Shown: piece after piece, positions 48,694-56,892 of the stretch
Position numbering within the stretch: the first letter of the stretch is position 1
How the letters are laid out: each line of letters opens with the position of its first letter
Virus record (IMG/VR): IMGVR_UViG_3300010399_000002
Span: 1 to 64,000 of that record
Direction: 5' to 3' (one strand)
Length of the DNA stretch: 64,000 bases
Source: a virus
Program-made: the position numbers and the translations under genes
Notes under the pieces: generated by a model
Databases searched by the model: none
What the model was told of the DNA's origin: nothing
What the model saw: the letters and a program-made list of their open reading frames with translations, nothing else

Positions 48694-48894
48694 TTATTCT
48701 TCTAAAAAATAACCCGTACCTGGTTCTACTGCTATACAAAGCTTTCGTTTGCCGTGTACTACCTTATCTTGCTCCGCCTTAGCTGCAAGAATCTTAGCCT
48801 CTACTCGTTCCGGATGGTTCTCTACTTCTTCTGCTGGAAAAATTAGAATAGTGTACCCGGCACGATGTAAACGCTTACGCTCACTTACCGTCAT
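48694..48894 (-). CDS. Small protein resembling the tail of the adjacent endonuclease
   Basis: 66 aa from MTVSERKRLHRAGYTILIFP. RAGYTILIF and EVENHPERVEAKIL align by eye with LAGYTVIRI and DVSNHPDIAVKII of the endonuclease upstream. It may be a worn remnant of a Vsr-like domain or a separate related protein. Start overlaps the endonuclease stop (ATGA). Confidence 0.6.
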   Translation of the reverse strand: MTVSERKRLHRAGYTILIFPAEEVENHPERVEAKILAAKAEQDKVVHGKRKLCIAVEPGTGYFLEE

Positions 48895-49598
48895 AACACA
48901 ACCTTTCGCATCTGCAACAAACGCAGCTTCGCCTTGGACTTCCATTGGCCTATACGAATTATCTTAACCGCAATATCTGGATGGTTAGAAACGTCGCGAT
49001 TTGAAATACGAATAACCGTGTAACCGGCCAACTCCCAAATCTTGGTATATTTACGCTTACTATCACTAAGATACTGGTCAACTTCTAGTATTGCATTGTA
49101 CTCTGGCAAATAGAAGTCTACGATCAATCCAACCAACAAAACTTGAAACCTGTACTTGATATTTAACCTTCGGAGAATGCGCTTGGTCTTTAACTCACTG
49201 GCAGTCGGACGGTGTCTATTTACCTTAGACTTTGCTAACATCTGACGATAGCGGCTCTTTGGATCTCGCCAAGACTGCTCTGAGGCTTTTGCTATCTTGC
49301 TACGTCGAATTGGAGACCTCAGTGCCTTAAGTAATCTTGCACTTACTGCAGGATCATTCCAAAGAGCTTTCAGACTTTTTCGCCTCTTTCTTTGCACTGC
49401 AGGACTCTGACCCGCCTGAAGCAGCCTGGCACGAGTCTGCGAATCAACCCACGACTGTCTGTGACTCTCCACCTGCCTATCCCTATAACTTGGATCTTGC
49501 CAAAGTTTACGAACGCTCTCTGACAACGTACTAGCCCTTTGTTTAGCTCGATACTCTGGATCTGCCCAACGCCTCTTTGCCGCATCAGATTTGTTCAT
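48891..49598 (-). CDS. Free-standing homing endonuclease downstream of exonuclease
   Basis: 235 aa. First 120 residues are RWxxPxYRxKQ-type repeats (RRWADPEYRAKQ, KLWQDPSYRDRQ, ALWNDPAVSAR, QSWRDPKSRYRQ). C-terminal DUF559/Vsr-like nuclease: TASELKTKRILRR, LIVDFYLPEYNAILEVDQY and AGYTVIRISNRDV. Confidence 0.87.
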   Translation of the reverse strand: MNKSDAAKRRWADPEYRAKQRASTLSESVRKLWQDPSYRDRQVESHRQSWVDSQTRARLLQAGQSPAVQRKRRKSLKALWNDPAVSARLLKALRSPIRRSKIAKASEQSWRDPKSRYRQMLAKSKVNRHRPTASELKTKRILRRLNIKYRFQVLLVGLIVDFYLPEYNAILEVDQYLSDSKRKYTKIWELAGYTVIRISNRDVSNHPDIAVKIIRIGQWKSKAKLRLLQMRKVVL

Positions 49599-49603
49599 AG
49601 TCT

Positions 49604-50581
49604 TTAAACCACACGAACACCTTCAAAGAACTCCCGTCTTGAAGCTAGCAAACTCGTCATCTCATAATCAGAACATAGACGAACAAATTCAAGATACCTT
49701 TTTCTCTTCTCGGCGTACGACATACACCTCAGCGTACCGCACTTGAGATATGCACGCAACTCGTACAGTTGCTTTTGAACCACCTCACGACAGTCTGATG
49801 GTAGCAACGAATAACCTGTATCTCGTGGAATGACCGCAAGCTGCCAACATTTGTGCACATTGTCCCAATGCTGTTCCAACTGCGGATACGCCTTCTTCAC
49901 CTGGGAAGTAAGTTTAGCAAATCTTTTTGTGGATGGAGTAACACCTGCTAGGATCATGGCACTAGCACGAGCCGGACCTATACCCGCAACTGACTTATAA
50001 TTATCACTGCTGTCCCCAGACAGAGCCTTGTACTCCGCCCATTGGTCTGGACGCAAACCGTGAGACTTGGCTAGATCGAAACTGGCAACAGCGACTGGAT
50101 TCTTGGGCAGTGGTCGAAGCACTCGTACCTTTTTGGAAATCAACTGGTAGAAGTCTGCATCTGTGGAGTAGATCCAAACACGGTTGACTGACTTGTGATC
50201 TTGGCACACCTGACTGAAGATACCTATGAGATCGTCCGCCTCGAGACCGTCAACCCTGAACTGCATGAAGCCCAGAACTTCGATGAATTTCTCTAGCACT
50301 GGCAACTGCATGAATACTACTGCTCGAGCTTCCTTTTGTTCTGGAGTACTCGCACGAGAAGCCTTGTAGGTACTAACGATCTTCTTGCGCCAGACAGATT
50401 GGCTGTCCCAACAGATGACTATCTCCGATGAGTACTTGGACATCAAAGCTCGAAGGCTAGACAAGAAGCCATAAATGATCCCAGTAGGAAAGGACTTGCC
50501 TTCAATTGTAGTACTGAGATTAAAAGCAAAACCACAACGATAAACTATGTTCATACCATCAACTAGTATTATGTCCTTCAA
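49604..50581 (-). CDS. 5'-3' exonuclease (PolA N-terminal/FEN type)
   Basis: 325 aa. Acidic metal sites in LVDGMNIVYR, GLEADDLIG, STDADFYQL and SGDSSDNYKSVAGIGPA (the helix-hairpin-helix region). Removes RNA primers and flaps and complements the polymerase, which lacks this domain. The start is TTG overlapping the endonuclease stop (TTGA), and the first ten codons are a recoded duplicate of an upstream fragment. Confidence 0.92.
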   Translation of the reverse strand: MKDIILVDGMNIVYRCGFAFNLSTTIEGKSFPTGIIYGFLSSLRALMSKYSSEIVICWDSQSVWRKKIVSTYKASRASTPEQKEARAVVFMQLPVLEKFIEVLGFMQFRVDGLEADDLIGIFSQVCQDHKSVNRVWIYSTDADFYQLISKKVRVLRPLPKNPVAVASFDLAKSHGLRPDQWAEYKALSGDSSDNYKSVAGIGPARASAMILAGVTPSTKRFAKLTSQVKKAYPQLEQHWDNVHKCWQLAVIPRDTGYSLLPSDCREVVQKQLYELRAYLKCGTLRCMSYAEKRKRYLEFVRLCSDYEMTSLLASRREFFEGVRVV

Positions 50582-51377
50582 GCAACACCTCGTGAACGCA
50601 CAGAACTTATTGCCTGCTGTATAGTTGCAATCGCCTTGTCTGGATACTTTGTAACAGTATGATTACTGATTCGTACAACAACGTAACCTGCACGCTCTAA
50701 ACGCCTAGTCGCTAGACGTGTCCGCTTAGTCTGCTGCTGATCAACCTCTAACGCTATATTGTAATCGTACAGATAAAAATCGACTATAAGACCTGCAAGC
50801 AGAACTTGAGAATGATACCTAGTCTTCAAATTGTAACGAAGTATTCTACGCAGGCACTTCTCTGTTGGAGTAAGATTGCGTCTGTATGTAATTGCACGAG
50901 ACTGCAAACGCCTTAACCTAACAGACTCATCCTTCCAACTACTACGTAGACTTTTTGACTTGCGGGCCAACGTCTTAACGCCTCTACTGGCTTTGGCTTG
51001 ATTGGTGCGATAAACAGGATTAGTCCAACGTCTCTTTGCTGCTCTTGACTGTTTAATACGAACCGCAGGACTACTATTAGCTCGACTTAAAGCTGCGACC
51101 TGCGTTAGTCTGAACTGTGGATCTTGCCATAACTTTTTCATCTGAACTGATCTGTCTGCACGTACAATTGGATCTTTGTTTAACTCAATTGTTGCTTTAG
51201 CTTGCTTAGCTCTGTACTCTGGGCTCTGCCAACGCCTCTTAGCAGCACGATAGTTACTAATAGATCGCTTAGCTCGAACAACCGGATCTTTGTTGGCCTT
51301 CTGCTGCTTAGCTCTGTACTCAGGCCTTTTCCACTTTAGTCTCTGTGCTTCTGATCTGGTCACTAGCAATCTCCAAT
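50552..51377 (-). mobile_element. Homing-endonuclease insertion with recoded exonuclease start
   Basis: The 826-base segment lies between two copies of the exonuclease start, and its 3' end includes the second copy. The original (51378-51407) and recoded (50552-50581) versions both encode MKDIILVDGM; of the eight codons between start and final Met, six differ, all synonymously. The segment thus restores the gene it interrupts. Ends are set by the GGTATG junction and are approximate. Confidence 0.7.
50578..51363 (-). CDS. Free-standing homing endonuclease inserted at exonuclease start
   Basis: 261 aa from a GTG (TRSEAQRLKWKRP). Five or more RWxxPxYRxxQ units (LKWKRPEYRAKQ, RRWQSPEYRAKQ, KLWQDPQFRLTQ, RRWTNPVYRTNQ) alternate with NKDPxVRAxRS units. 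Nuclease part: TPTEKCLRRILRY, LIVDFYLYDYNIALEVDQ and AGYVVVRISNHTV. The exonuclease's original start lies just upstream of it. Confidence 0.87.
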   Translation of the reverse strand: MTRSEAQRLKWKRPEYRAKQQKANKDPVVRAKRSISNYRAAKRRWQSPEYRAKQAKATIELNKDPIVRADRSVQMKKLWQDPQFRLTQVAALSRANSSPAVRIKQSRAAKRRWTNPVYRTNQAKASRGVKTLARKSKSLRSSWKDESVRLRRLQSRAITYRRNLTPTEKCLRRILRYNLKTRYHSQVLLAGLIVDFYLYDYNIALEVDQQQTKRTRLATRRLERAGYVVVRISNHTVTKYPDKAIATIQQAISSVRSRGVA

Positions 51378-51407
51378 CATACCGTCGACAAGAATGATGT
51401 CTTTCAT
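51363..51407 (-). pseudogene. Remnant 5' end of exonuclease gene
   Basis: ATG at 51405-51407 opens MKDIILVDGMIGDC then stop. The first ten residues are identical to the intact exonuclease start 826 bases downstream. Probably the displaced original start, left by the endonuclease insertion. It directly follows the upstream gene's end. Confidence 0.8.
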
Positions 51408-51417
51408 CTAAGCCTCT

Positions 51418-51564
51418 TCACCAAGCTCTGTCTGCACCACGAAACAACTCCAATTTCCTTCGCTGCACCGCACTCTCTGCACGAACGACCATTCCGAGCG
51501 CTGTATGAATTATGCGCAACAGCACTCGATAGACCGTGATCTTGTCTTCCGTACTCAACGTCAC
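51418..51564 (-). CDS. Small basic protein, 48 aa
   Basis: GTG start (TLSTEDKITVYRVLLRIIHT), ends LFRGADRAW; begins just after the RHH gene's stop. Amphipathic and basic. Not recognised. Confidence 0.6.
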   Translation of the reverse strand: MTLSTEDKITVYRVLLRIIHTALGMVVRAESAVQRRKLELFRGADRAW

Positions 51565-51565
51565 C

Positions 51566-51784
51566 TTAGTTCCTATCACCGTCGCCCAATACTAGATCTG
51601 CGTCTTCACTTCCGCAACCGGGAGAATCTGATTCTGCAACCGTGACCTTGTCGGTCTCGACGTACAACTGGTATAGTGCGATAGCCTTTCGTACCACTTG
51701 CCTCTGACTGATCTGTTGCTTCTCTGCCAACTTCTCAACCACCTTGGCGTCTTTGTTATTGAGCTGTACTGTGAATTGTGACAT
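51566..51784 (-). CDS. Ribbon-helix-helix (CopG/Arc-like) regulator
   Basis: 72 aa. MSQFTVQLNNKDAKVVEKLA then EKQQISQRQVVRKAIALYQL is a typical beta-strand pl., helix-helix DNA-binding fold, followed by an acidic tail. Probably a dimeric repressor. No obvious toxin partner. Confidence 0.78.
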   Translation of the reverse strand: MSQFTVQLNNKDAKVVEKLAEKQQISQRQVVRKAIALYQLYVETDKVTVAESDSPGCGSEDADLVLGDGDRN

Positions 51785-51790
51785 GGGTCT

Positions 51791-52009
51791 CTACTCCTCG
51801 ATGTAAGTTGCTGTTAGATTTTTGTACTCCAAACTCGTCAAACGAAAACTAGTTCCTGGTACCGGCATAACCTTACCGCAATCACCCAAAAGCGTTGGAA
51901 CATCCAAAACTGGTTGGGTGTACCTCGGCGGTGGAGGCCAGTCCAACTCGATAACCTCAGTATGTCCGTTCAACCTCAACAAATGAGCTGCGCACTTTTT
52001 CTCAGACAT
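51791..52009 (-). CDS. Hypothetical protein, 72 aa
   Basis: Start MSEKKCAAHLLRLNG after GGAGGG. Pro-rich middle (WPPPPRYTQP). Not recognised. Confidence 0.66.
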   Translation of the reverse strand: MSEKKCAAHLLRLNGHTEVIELDWPPPPRYTQPVLDVPTLLGDCGKVMPVPGTSFRLTSLEYKNLTATYIEE

Positions 52010-52169
52010 CTTCCCTCCATGCCCAATGCACAATCATGAAATCGTACAAAGCCTTTTCATCACTGTCGTACGTGTAACCTTTTTGTGCTGCTGAAGCCTT
52101 TTGCCTGCGGATGGCCTCTTCCTCAGTAATCTTCACTGCTGGTTCTCCGCACTCGTTGTAGACTATCAT
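52002..52169 (-). CDS. Hypothetical protein, 55 aa
   Basis: Reads MIVYNECGEPAVKITEEEAI onward, ending WAWREDV. Start overlaps the upstream stop (ATGA); the end overlaps the next start by 8 bases. Confidence 0.68.
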   Translation of the reverse strand: MIVYNECGEPAVKITEEEAIRRQKASAAQKGYTYDSDEKALYDFMIVHWAWREDV

Positions 52170-52345
52170 AAAGACTCCAATCTAGGAATATCAGTAACCC
52201 TTGGAGGATCTTCACCTTCAAACCACTCGATAATCTCACCACAATCCGGTACTGGACATATCAGCTCTGCGTAGTCCGTATCTTCTGGCATGTCGTTTGC
52301 AAAAACTATTAGACCGCAACCATGGCACCGCTTCTCGATATACAT
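52166..52345 (-). CDS. Small zinc-ribbon protein, 59 aa
   Basis: From MYIEKRCHGCGLIVF, 2 bases after the primase stop. CHGC and CPVPDC knuckles form a likely zinc ribbon; acidic tail. Function unknown. Confidence 0.7.
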   Translation of the reverse strand: MYIEKRCHGCGLIVFANDMPEDTDYAELICPVPDCGEIIEWFEGEDPPRVTDIPRLESL

Positions 52346-52346
52346 A

Positions 52347-53300
52347 TCACACCTGAGCTGCATACGCTAACATGGTCATCCGCAAATGCCAACTGAATTT
52401 GACAACTCGTTGCAACACTGTGAGCAACGACTTATCTGAAAGTTCATCGGCCTGTTTACGACTCTTAGGTGGTGGCCAGCACACTAACACATTGTATCTC
52501 TTGTCCAACTGTTCTGCGGTTTGTACTGTGGCTTCGATCCCAACTCGATCCGGATCTGGATATAGGATGATTCTCTTGCACTCGACCTCGATCAATTGTG
52601 ACAACATGGTCTCGGTCAACGTGTGACCCAACATGGCCAATGAACGAGTAGTTCTCCACGCCTCCGGCAATTCACTCATTGTGCGCTCAATGGCTAGAGC
52701 CTTGAAGATACCCTCAGCGATACAAACCGTAGGGGCTGTTGGAACGTTGTTTAGACCCCACAGGTACTTCTCGCCTGGAGAATTGAGGTATTTGATTGGG
52801 CTCCTACCGCTAAAGTCACGGCACACCAGACCTTTTAACTCGTCCTCGTAGAAGATTGGGAAGACTATCCTGTACGCATATCTGCCACTGAGAGACACGC
52901 CTACATGATGCTTTCTTAACAAGTCCTTACTTACCCGACGAGCGTACATGTACTTCTGAGCTTTGCGTACCAACGGATCACTGTCTTCTCTATGCAGCAA
53001 CTGAAAATCGATGGGCAGTTTAACTGGACCTTGTTTCTTGGCCTCTACGGTATCTTGTTCAAGACCACCACCTTGGATAGCTAATTCTCCTAGAACCAGT
53101 TTGGGTGCATCGCGCCCTACGCGCCAGTCACAGTTAAAACAGTGTCCCTGACCCGTAACGATATTGACACCCAAACGGAACTTGATGTCTTCACCTTCCC
53201 CACGCTCGGCACAGAACGGACAACACATCCAGATCTCTTGAGGATCTCCAGTACGCTTGTACCTGATCCCACTGGCTATAAGTGTCTCAAGGAAAGTCAT
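52347..53300 (-). CDS. dnaG: DnaG-type primase
   Basis: 317 aa. N-terminal zinc finger C27/C30 (CPFC) and C54/C57 (CFNC). Toprim core with E196 (VCIAEGIFKAL) and D249/D251 (ILYPDPDRVG). Smaller than bacterial DnaG and without the helicase-binding C-terminus. Next to DnaB, separated by an endonuclease gene. Confidence 0.93.
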   Translation of the reverse strand: MTFLETLIASGIRYKRTGDPQEIWMCCPFCAERGEGEDIKFRLGVNIVTGQGHCFNCDWRVGRDAPKLVLGELAIQGGGLEQDTVEAKKQGPVKLPIDFQLLHREDSDPLVRKAQKYMYARRVSKDLLRKHHVGVSLSGRYAYRIVFPIFYEDELKGLVCRDFSGRSPIKYLNSPGEKYLWGLNNVPTAPTVCIAEGIFKALAIERTMSELPEAWRTTRSLAMLGHTLTETMLSQLIEVECKRIILYPDPDRVGIEATVQTAEQLDKRYNVLVCWPPPKSRKQADELSDKSLLTVLQRVVKFSWHLRMTMLAYAAQV

Positions 53301-54175
53301 TGGCTACCACTTTTTGATAACTTTAGTAACTTACGCAATCGTGCTTCTGACCTAGCTAAACCTCGAATCAACTGCTCACTTGTAAAACGAGCGACGCGAT
53401 ACTTGTACGCACGAAGAGTTAAATCTCGAAACGCATCTCTACGCTGATTATCTGGGTGATTATGTCTCGGCCCGTCGCACTCAATGACCAATCGAGACAA
53501 AGGAACTAGAAAATCAACTATGCAATTATGTAGTACAACTTGACACTGATACTTAACGCCTAATCTGTTCAACAGATACGACATTATATCTTCTATACCC
53601 GTTGGACGCTTACGCATAGACCTGGCAAAGCAAGTCAGAAAATACTTACGCCAATCTGGATCGTTCCACTGTTCCTTGTGAGTGCGACTTTGATTTATTT
53701 TGACCTTCTCTTTGTAACCAGGTCTCTTCCAACGAGCTGTAACTTCATGCCGAACTGCATCACTTATACGCTGACGATAAACTGGATCTCTCCAATTACG
53801 TTTACCGAGCTTGGACTTCTTATGCCTTGTTCTTGGATCTGCTAGAACCTTTCTCATCCTAACAGATTGTTCGGCCTTGCGTTCTGGTGTCCAGTACTTT
53901 TTAATGACCGCAGACTGCCTTAACTTGTAATCCGAAGTACGGGACTTTACTATAGCTGCTATCTGACTTTCACGCCAAACTGGATCTTTCCACAGAGCCT
54001 TCATGGCAGCTACATGACTCTTACGCCCTGAAACTGAACTGAGCTTCGCCTTTGAAATAGCTGCACCTCGAGCGGCCTTCCAACTTGGATCTGCCCAAAG
54101 CAATTTCATCTTAGCAATCTGATTACGACGACCTTGACGTGTCACCTCACCGGACTTACGTCTCTTCTTCTTCAT
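53297..54175 (-). CDS. Free-standing homing endonuclease between dnaB and primase
   Basis: 292 aa from MKKKRRKSGEVTRQ. Seven or so basic LWxDP-type repeats (LLWADPSW, ALWKDPVW, KYWTPERK, RNWRDPVYRQR, QWNDPDWRK). C-terminal DUF559-type nuclease: TGIEDIMSYLLNR, NCIVDFLV, VIECDGPRHNHPD and YKYRVARFTSEQL. Starts 20 bases inside the dnaB 3' end and overlaps the primase start (ATGA). Confidence 0.87.
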   Translation of the reverse strand: MKKKRRKSGEVTRQGRRNQIAKMKLLWADPSWKAARGAAISKAKLSSVSGRKSHVAAMKALWKDPVWRESQIAAIVKSRTSDYKLRQSAVIKKYWTPERKAEQSVRMRKVLADPRTRHKKSKLGKRNWRDPVYRQRISDAVRHEVTARWKRPGYKEKVKINQSRTHKEQWNDPDWRKYFLTCFARSMRKRPTGIEDIMSYLLNRLGVKYQCQVVLHNCIVDFLVPLSRLVIECDGPRHNHPDNQRRDAFRDLTLRAYKYRVARFTSEQLIRGLARSEARLRKLLKLSKSGSQ

Positions 54176-55520
54176 AACTTCGAGAACTAACCTCCTCACG
54201 CATCTTTTTAATGGTAGCGTCTCTATCGTATATAAGCATTCTCTCCTTATCACTCATAATGTTGCAACCCACATGCTGTTTGGTAAACTTAGACGCTGCT
54301 ACCCACAAGTACAAACCGTTTTCGTCGTCCCAATCGCCTTGCCCGAGCGATATGGCTAACGTTACCTTGCGGACCTTACTGATGTCTTCTGCAAGACGAT
54401 CACCTGATAAGATCTTGAATGACTCCGTTCCGCGTTGTGTCTGAGCTGCTGTCCAGAGTATCACTTGCTTGCGGGCTGCGAATTGACGTAACTCACGGTA
54501 CACGTCGGCAAACTCCATACGTCGATCGGCTTGCTTCTTCGATGGACGAATCTCATCATCGTAGTCGATAATCACAACATCGGCACTGAAGCCTTGACCG
54601 CGCTCTTTTTCCCATGCGGCTTCGATCATCGGCACACTGAATCCGGACTCCGTACCATCAATGATCTTCAAACGTCCTTTGAGCAGGCGCTTGTACAACA
54701 TGAACCTGTATCTCAAAGTCTTCGTCATGGTCGTCAACTTCGAATACGGCAAATTGGCAACCGCGGCGTCGAACCTATCCTCAACATCGTCCTGAGGATC
54801 TTCGAGTGTAATAAATATGACATTCAGTCTCTGAAGAGTGTATGCCAAAGCCAACCAAAGCAAAGTGAGAGACTTCCCACGCTTGTATGGTGCTATGAAA
54901 AGACCAAGATGACCTGGACCTATGTTCCTGATAAGAAGGTCTAGTGGATCTATCAGGAACAATGGATGCTTCCGATCTTTACTGCTATCTCGACGGGCGA
55001 TGCGGACTTCCAACTCTTTGTTACTGAAGAACTCCGTGGACCGATATGGATCTTTGGAAAAGACATCCACGGCCCCGCGACAGATATCTAACCATTTCTC
55101 ATCGGATAGCTGACCTTTGGCTTGCAAATCTACGATCTCTTCGATGGCTGCTGCCTTGGACTTCTCACGCTTGAACTGCACCACTTTGTCGAGCAGTGAA
55201 TCTGCAGCCAGGATCTTCTTGCGACGCAGGCCTTGTCCGTACTCGGTTAACGAAGTCCTGAATGAATCTTTGGCTCGTGATGATCTGCAATAGTCGAGTA
55301 TCTCCGTAGACAGGAGCTTTCCCAACGGGTGCTTGTACTTCTGGTAGTAGTCTAATGCTAACTGAACGAGTATCCACCTTTCCCGACCGTACTCATGGCC
55401 GTTTCTTGGACGGAAGTCTGCAGCAGTCAACAAATGACTGGATGCAATCAAGAACCTCTTGTCCTTGATCAGAAGAGCTGCAAGCAAATCCTGAAACTCG
55501 CTATTGTCGAAATATGTCAT
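54156..55520 (-). CDS. dnaB: DnaB-type replicative helicase
   Basis: 454 aa. Walker A IAPYKRGKSLT (209-219, an unusual Pro-Tyr-Lys form), Walker B VVIIDYDDEI, and AAQTQRG near 380. The N-terminal ~180 residues are helical as in DnaB. Unwinds the fork with the primase and polymerase of this window. Confidence 0.92.
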   Translation of the reverse strand: MTYFDNSEFQDLLAALLIKDKRFLIASSHLLTAADFRPRNGHEYGRERWILVQLALDYYQKYKHPLGKLLSTEILDYCRSSRAKDSFRTSLTEYGQGLRRKKILAADSLLDKVVQFKREKSKAAAIEEIVDLQAKGQLSDEKWLDICRGAVDVFSKDPYRSTEFFSNKELEVRIARRDSSKDRKHPLFLIDPLDLLIRNIGPGHLGLFIAPYKRGKSLTLLWLALAYTLQRLNVIFITLEDPQDDVEDRFDAAVANLPYSKLTTMTKTLRYRFMLYKRLLKGRLKIIDGTESGFSVPMIEAAWEKERGQGFSADVVIIDYDDEIRPSKKQADRRMEFADVYRELRQFAARKQVILWTAAQTQRGTESFKILSGDRLAEDISKVRKVTLAISLGQGDWDDENGLYLWVAASKFTKQHVGCNIMSDKERMLIYDRDATIKKMREEVSSRSYEEEET

Positions 55521-55526
55521 TCACCC

Positions 55527-55823
55527 TTACCAACGAATCTTCATTGTACGAAGTTCTTCGTCCATGGCCATACGTTCTAAACCCGTTAACTTTGGCTCGG
55601 CTTCTTTGGCACATAACGAACGAACTGGTGGTAGCTGCAAAGTACTACTCAACTGGATCTTTTTGGAAATTATATGTTGGCCGCAGTCCAAACACGCTAT
55701 CTCATCCATTCCCGCACCTGAACAAATTGCCTTTCCGTCAGAACCGTTCCTTTGGCACTTGAACACATTCGACGTATTCCTATGCCTGCAACCAAAGAAA
55801 AACTGAAATAGTTTATCTAGCAT
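55527..55823 (-). CDS. Hypothetical protein with zinc knuckles, 98 aa
   Basis: Start MLDKLFQFFFGCRHRNTSNV follows AAAAGGAG. CLDCGQHI later in the chain pairs with the early Cys/His, a pattern common in small phage proteins of unknown role. Confidence 0.7.
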   Translation of the reverse strand: MLDKLFQFFFGCRHRNTSNVFKCQRNGSDGKAICSGAGMDEIACLDCGQHIISKKIQLSSTLQLPPVRSLCAKEAEPKLTGLERMAMDEELRTMKIRW

Positions 55824-55839
55824 CTCGCCACTCCTTTTC

Positions 55840-56073
55840 TCATTGTTGATCGTAGAAATGGTCACATTCCTGACAGAAGAAACTTTGTGGCAGTTTTTCG
55901 GACGGATGGTAGAAAGCCTCAACCTGATGACCGTCTGGACAGATTGCCACTAAACGAATTGTACGGAGCCTCATAACTGGATCTCGCGATGCCTCGTTAG
56001 TCTTATCGCCACGAAAGATCTGCATCTGAGCACCGGCGGTACATTGGATGACTTCCGATGGTGTAGTACTCAC
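55840..56073 (-). CDS. Small protein with C-terminal CxxC, 77 aa
   Basis: GTG start overlapping the upstream stop. C-terminus SFFCQECDHFYDQQ plus an earlier CPDGH suggests zinc binding. Not recognised. Confidence 0.67.
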   Translation of the reverse strand: MSTTPSEVIQCTAGAQMQIFRGDKTNEASRDPVMRLRTIRLVAICPDGHQVEAFYHPSEKLPQSFFCQECDHFYDQQ

Positions 56074-56369
56074 AACGCCTCCCTGAGCATCTGACTGTCC
56101 ACCAAAGCACGAATGGCCTCGCCTGGTGTAGTGCCGAACTTGTGGGCTTCACCGTTCTCCGCAAACGCTCGAATGATTGAAACCTCGGCAGCAACAGGTA
56201 CTATCCACTGCGGTCGCGTAACTATGGCCAACACTGTGTTCTCCGGCAACTTGGACAGAGCCTTTTCCAACAGCAACCAATTTTCAGCTGCGTCCAGTAA
56301 CTGTATGGTTACGTCTGCTGGTACGGCATTTGGATTCTCACGCCATAGAGCAATAGTATCGAGTGTCAT
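56070..56369 (-). CDS. Hypothetical protein, 99 aa
   Basis: Start MTLDTIALWRENPNA overlaps the upstream stop (ATGA). Helical, LLLEKALSKLPENTV middle. Not recognised. Confidence 0.68.
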   Translation of the reverse strand: MTLDTIALWRENPNAVPADVTIQLLDAAENWLLLEKALSKLPENTVLAIVTRPQWIVPVAAEVSIIRAFAENGEAHKFGTTPGEAIRALVDSQMLREAL

Positions 56370-56812
56370 TCCTCTTCCTCCATCTTGATTGGCTTGATAT
56401 GCTTGAACTTGTACACACCTTTCCACGCGCGTTTGAATGTAGCAGCCTTGGCTTTGGACAACGTTGTCATTGCACGACGAACTGTTACCGGATGTACTTT
56501 TAGCATCTTGGCTAACTTGACTGGAACGATATTGGACTGGGTATCTGTGGCTCTTTTGAATATTCCCAGCCAGTTTGGAATGGTGTACTCGCGAGTTGAC
56601 TTGTTTGGAAAGTACTTTTTCATGGTGCCGGTGGCTGAAAGGACTTTGACCTTGCGACGACCATACTCGCGACGAGTAACATACTGTGTTGGCTTGACCG
56701 TGATGGCACTCTGACCGAGTATAGCGTACGCCTCGCGCAGAACAGCAGCCTCATGGTCTAATTGGACCAAGCGTTTCTTGATAGCTTCGAGAACTTCTGA
56801 AGTCGTTGTCAT
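56366..56812 (-). CDS. Helix-turn-helix protein, 148 aa
   Basis: Start MTTTSEVLEAIKKRL overlaps the stop of a 27-codon gene upstream. N-terminal coiled coil, then VKLAKMLKVHPVTVRRAMTT, a helix-turn-helix, and a basic C-terminus. Likely DNA-binding regulator. Confidence 0.73.
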   Translation of the reverse strand: MTTTSEVLEAIKKRLVQLDHEAAVLREAYAILGQSAITVKPTQYVTRREYGRRKVKVLSATGTMKKYFPNKSTREYTIPNWLGIFKRATDTQSNIVPVKLAKMLKVHPVTVRRAMTTLSKAKAATFKRAWKGVYKFKHIKPIKMEEEE

Positions 56813-56892
56813 AATGTATCTCCAACATCTACACCGCAACTCTTCAAAGAAAGATTGATCATGCTGCCCTCCTTGACCATGACTCGTCTCAT
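56809..56892 (-). CDS. 27-codon linking gene
   Basis: Reads MRRVMVKEGSMINLSLKSCG and ends VDVGDTL. Its ATG overlaps the Prs-like stop (ATGA) and its TGA overlaps the next start (ATGA), so it completes the coupled gene chain. May serve mainly to carry ribosomes across the gap. Confidence 0.5.
   Translation of the reverse strand: MRRVMVKEGSMINLSLKSCGVDVGDTL

Noticed and set aside
50578-51363. group I intron or intein at the exonuclease gene
   Set aside because: The exonuclease remnant and the intact gene each have their own start, there is no splice core, and the endonuclease frame ends before the exonuclease begins.
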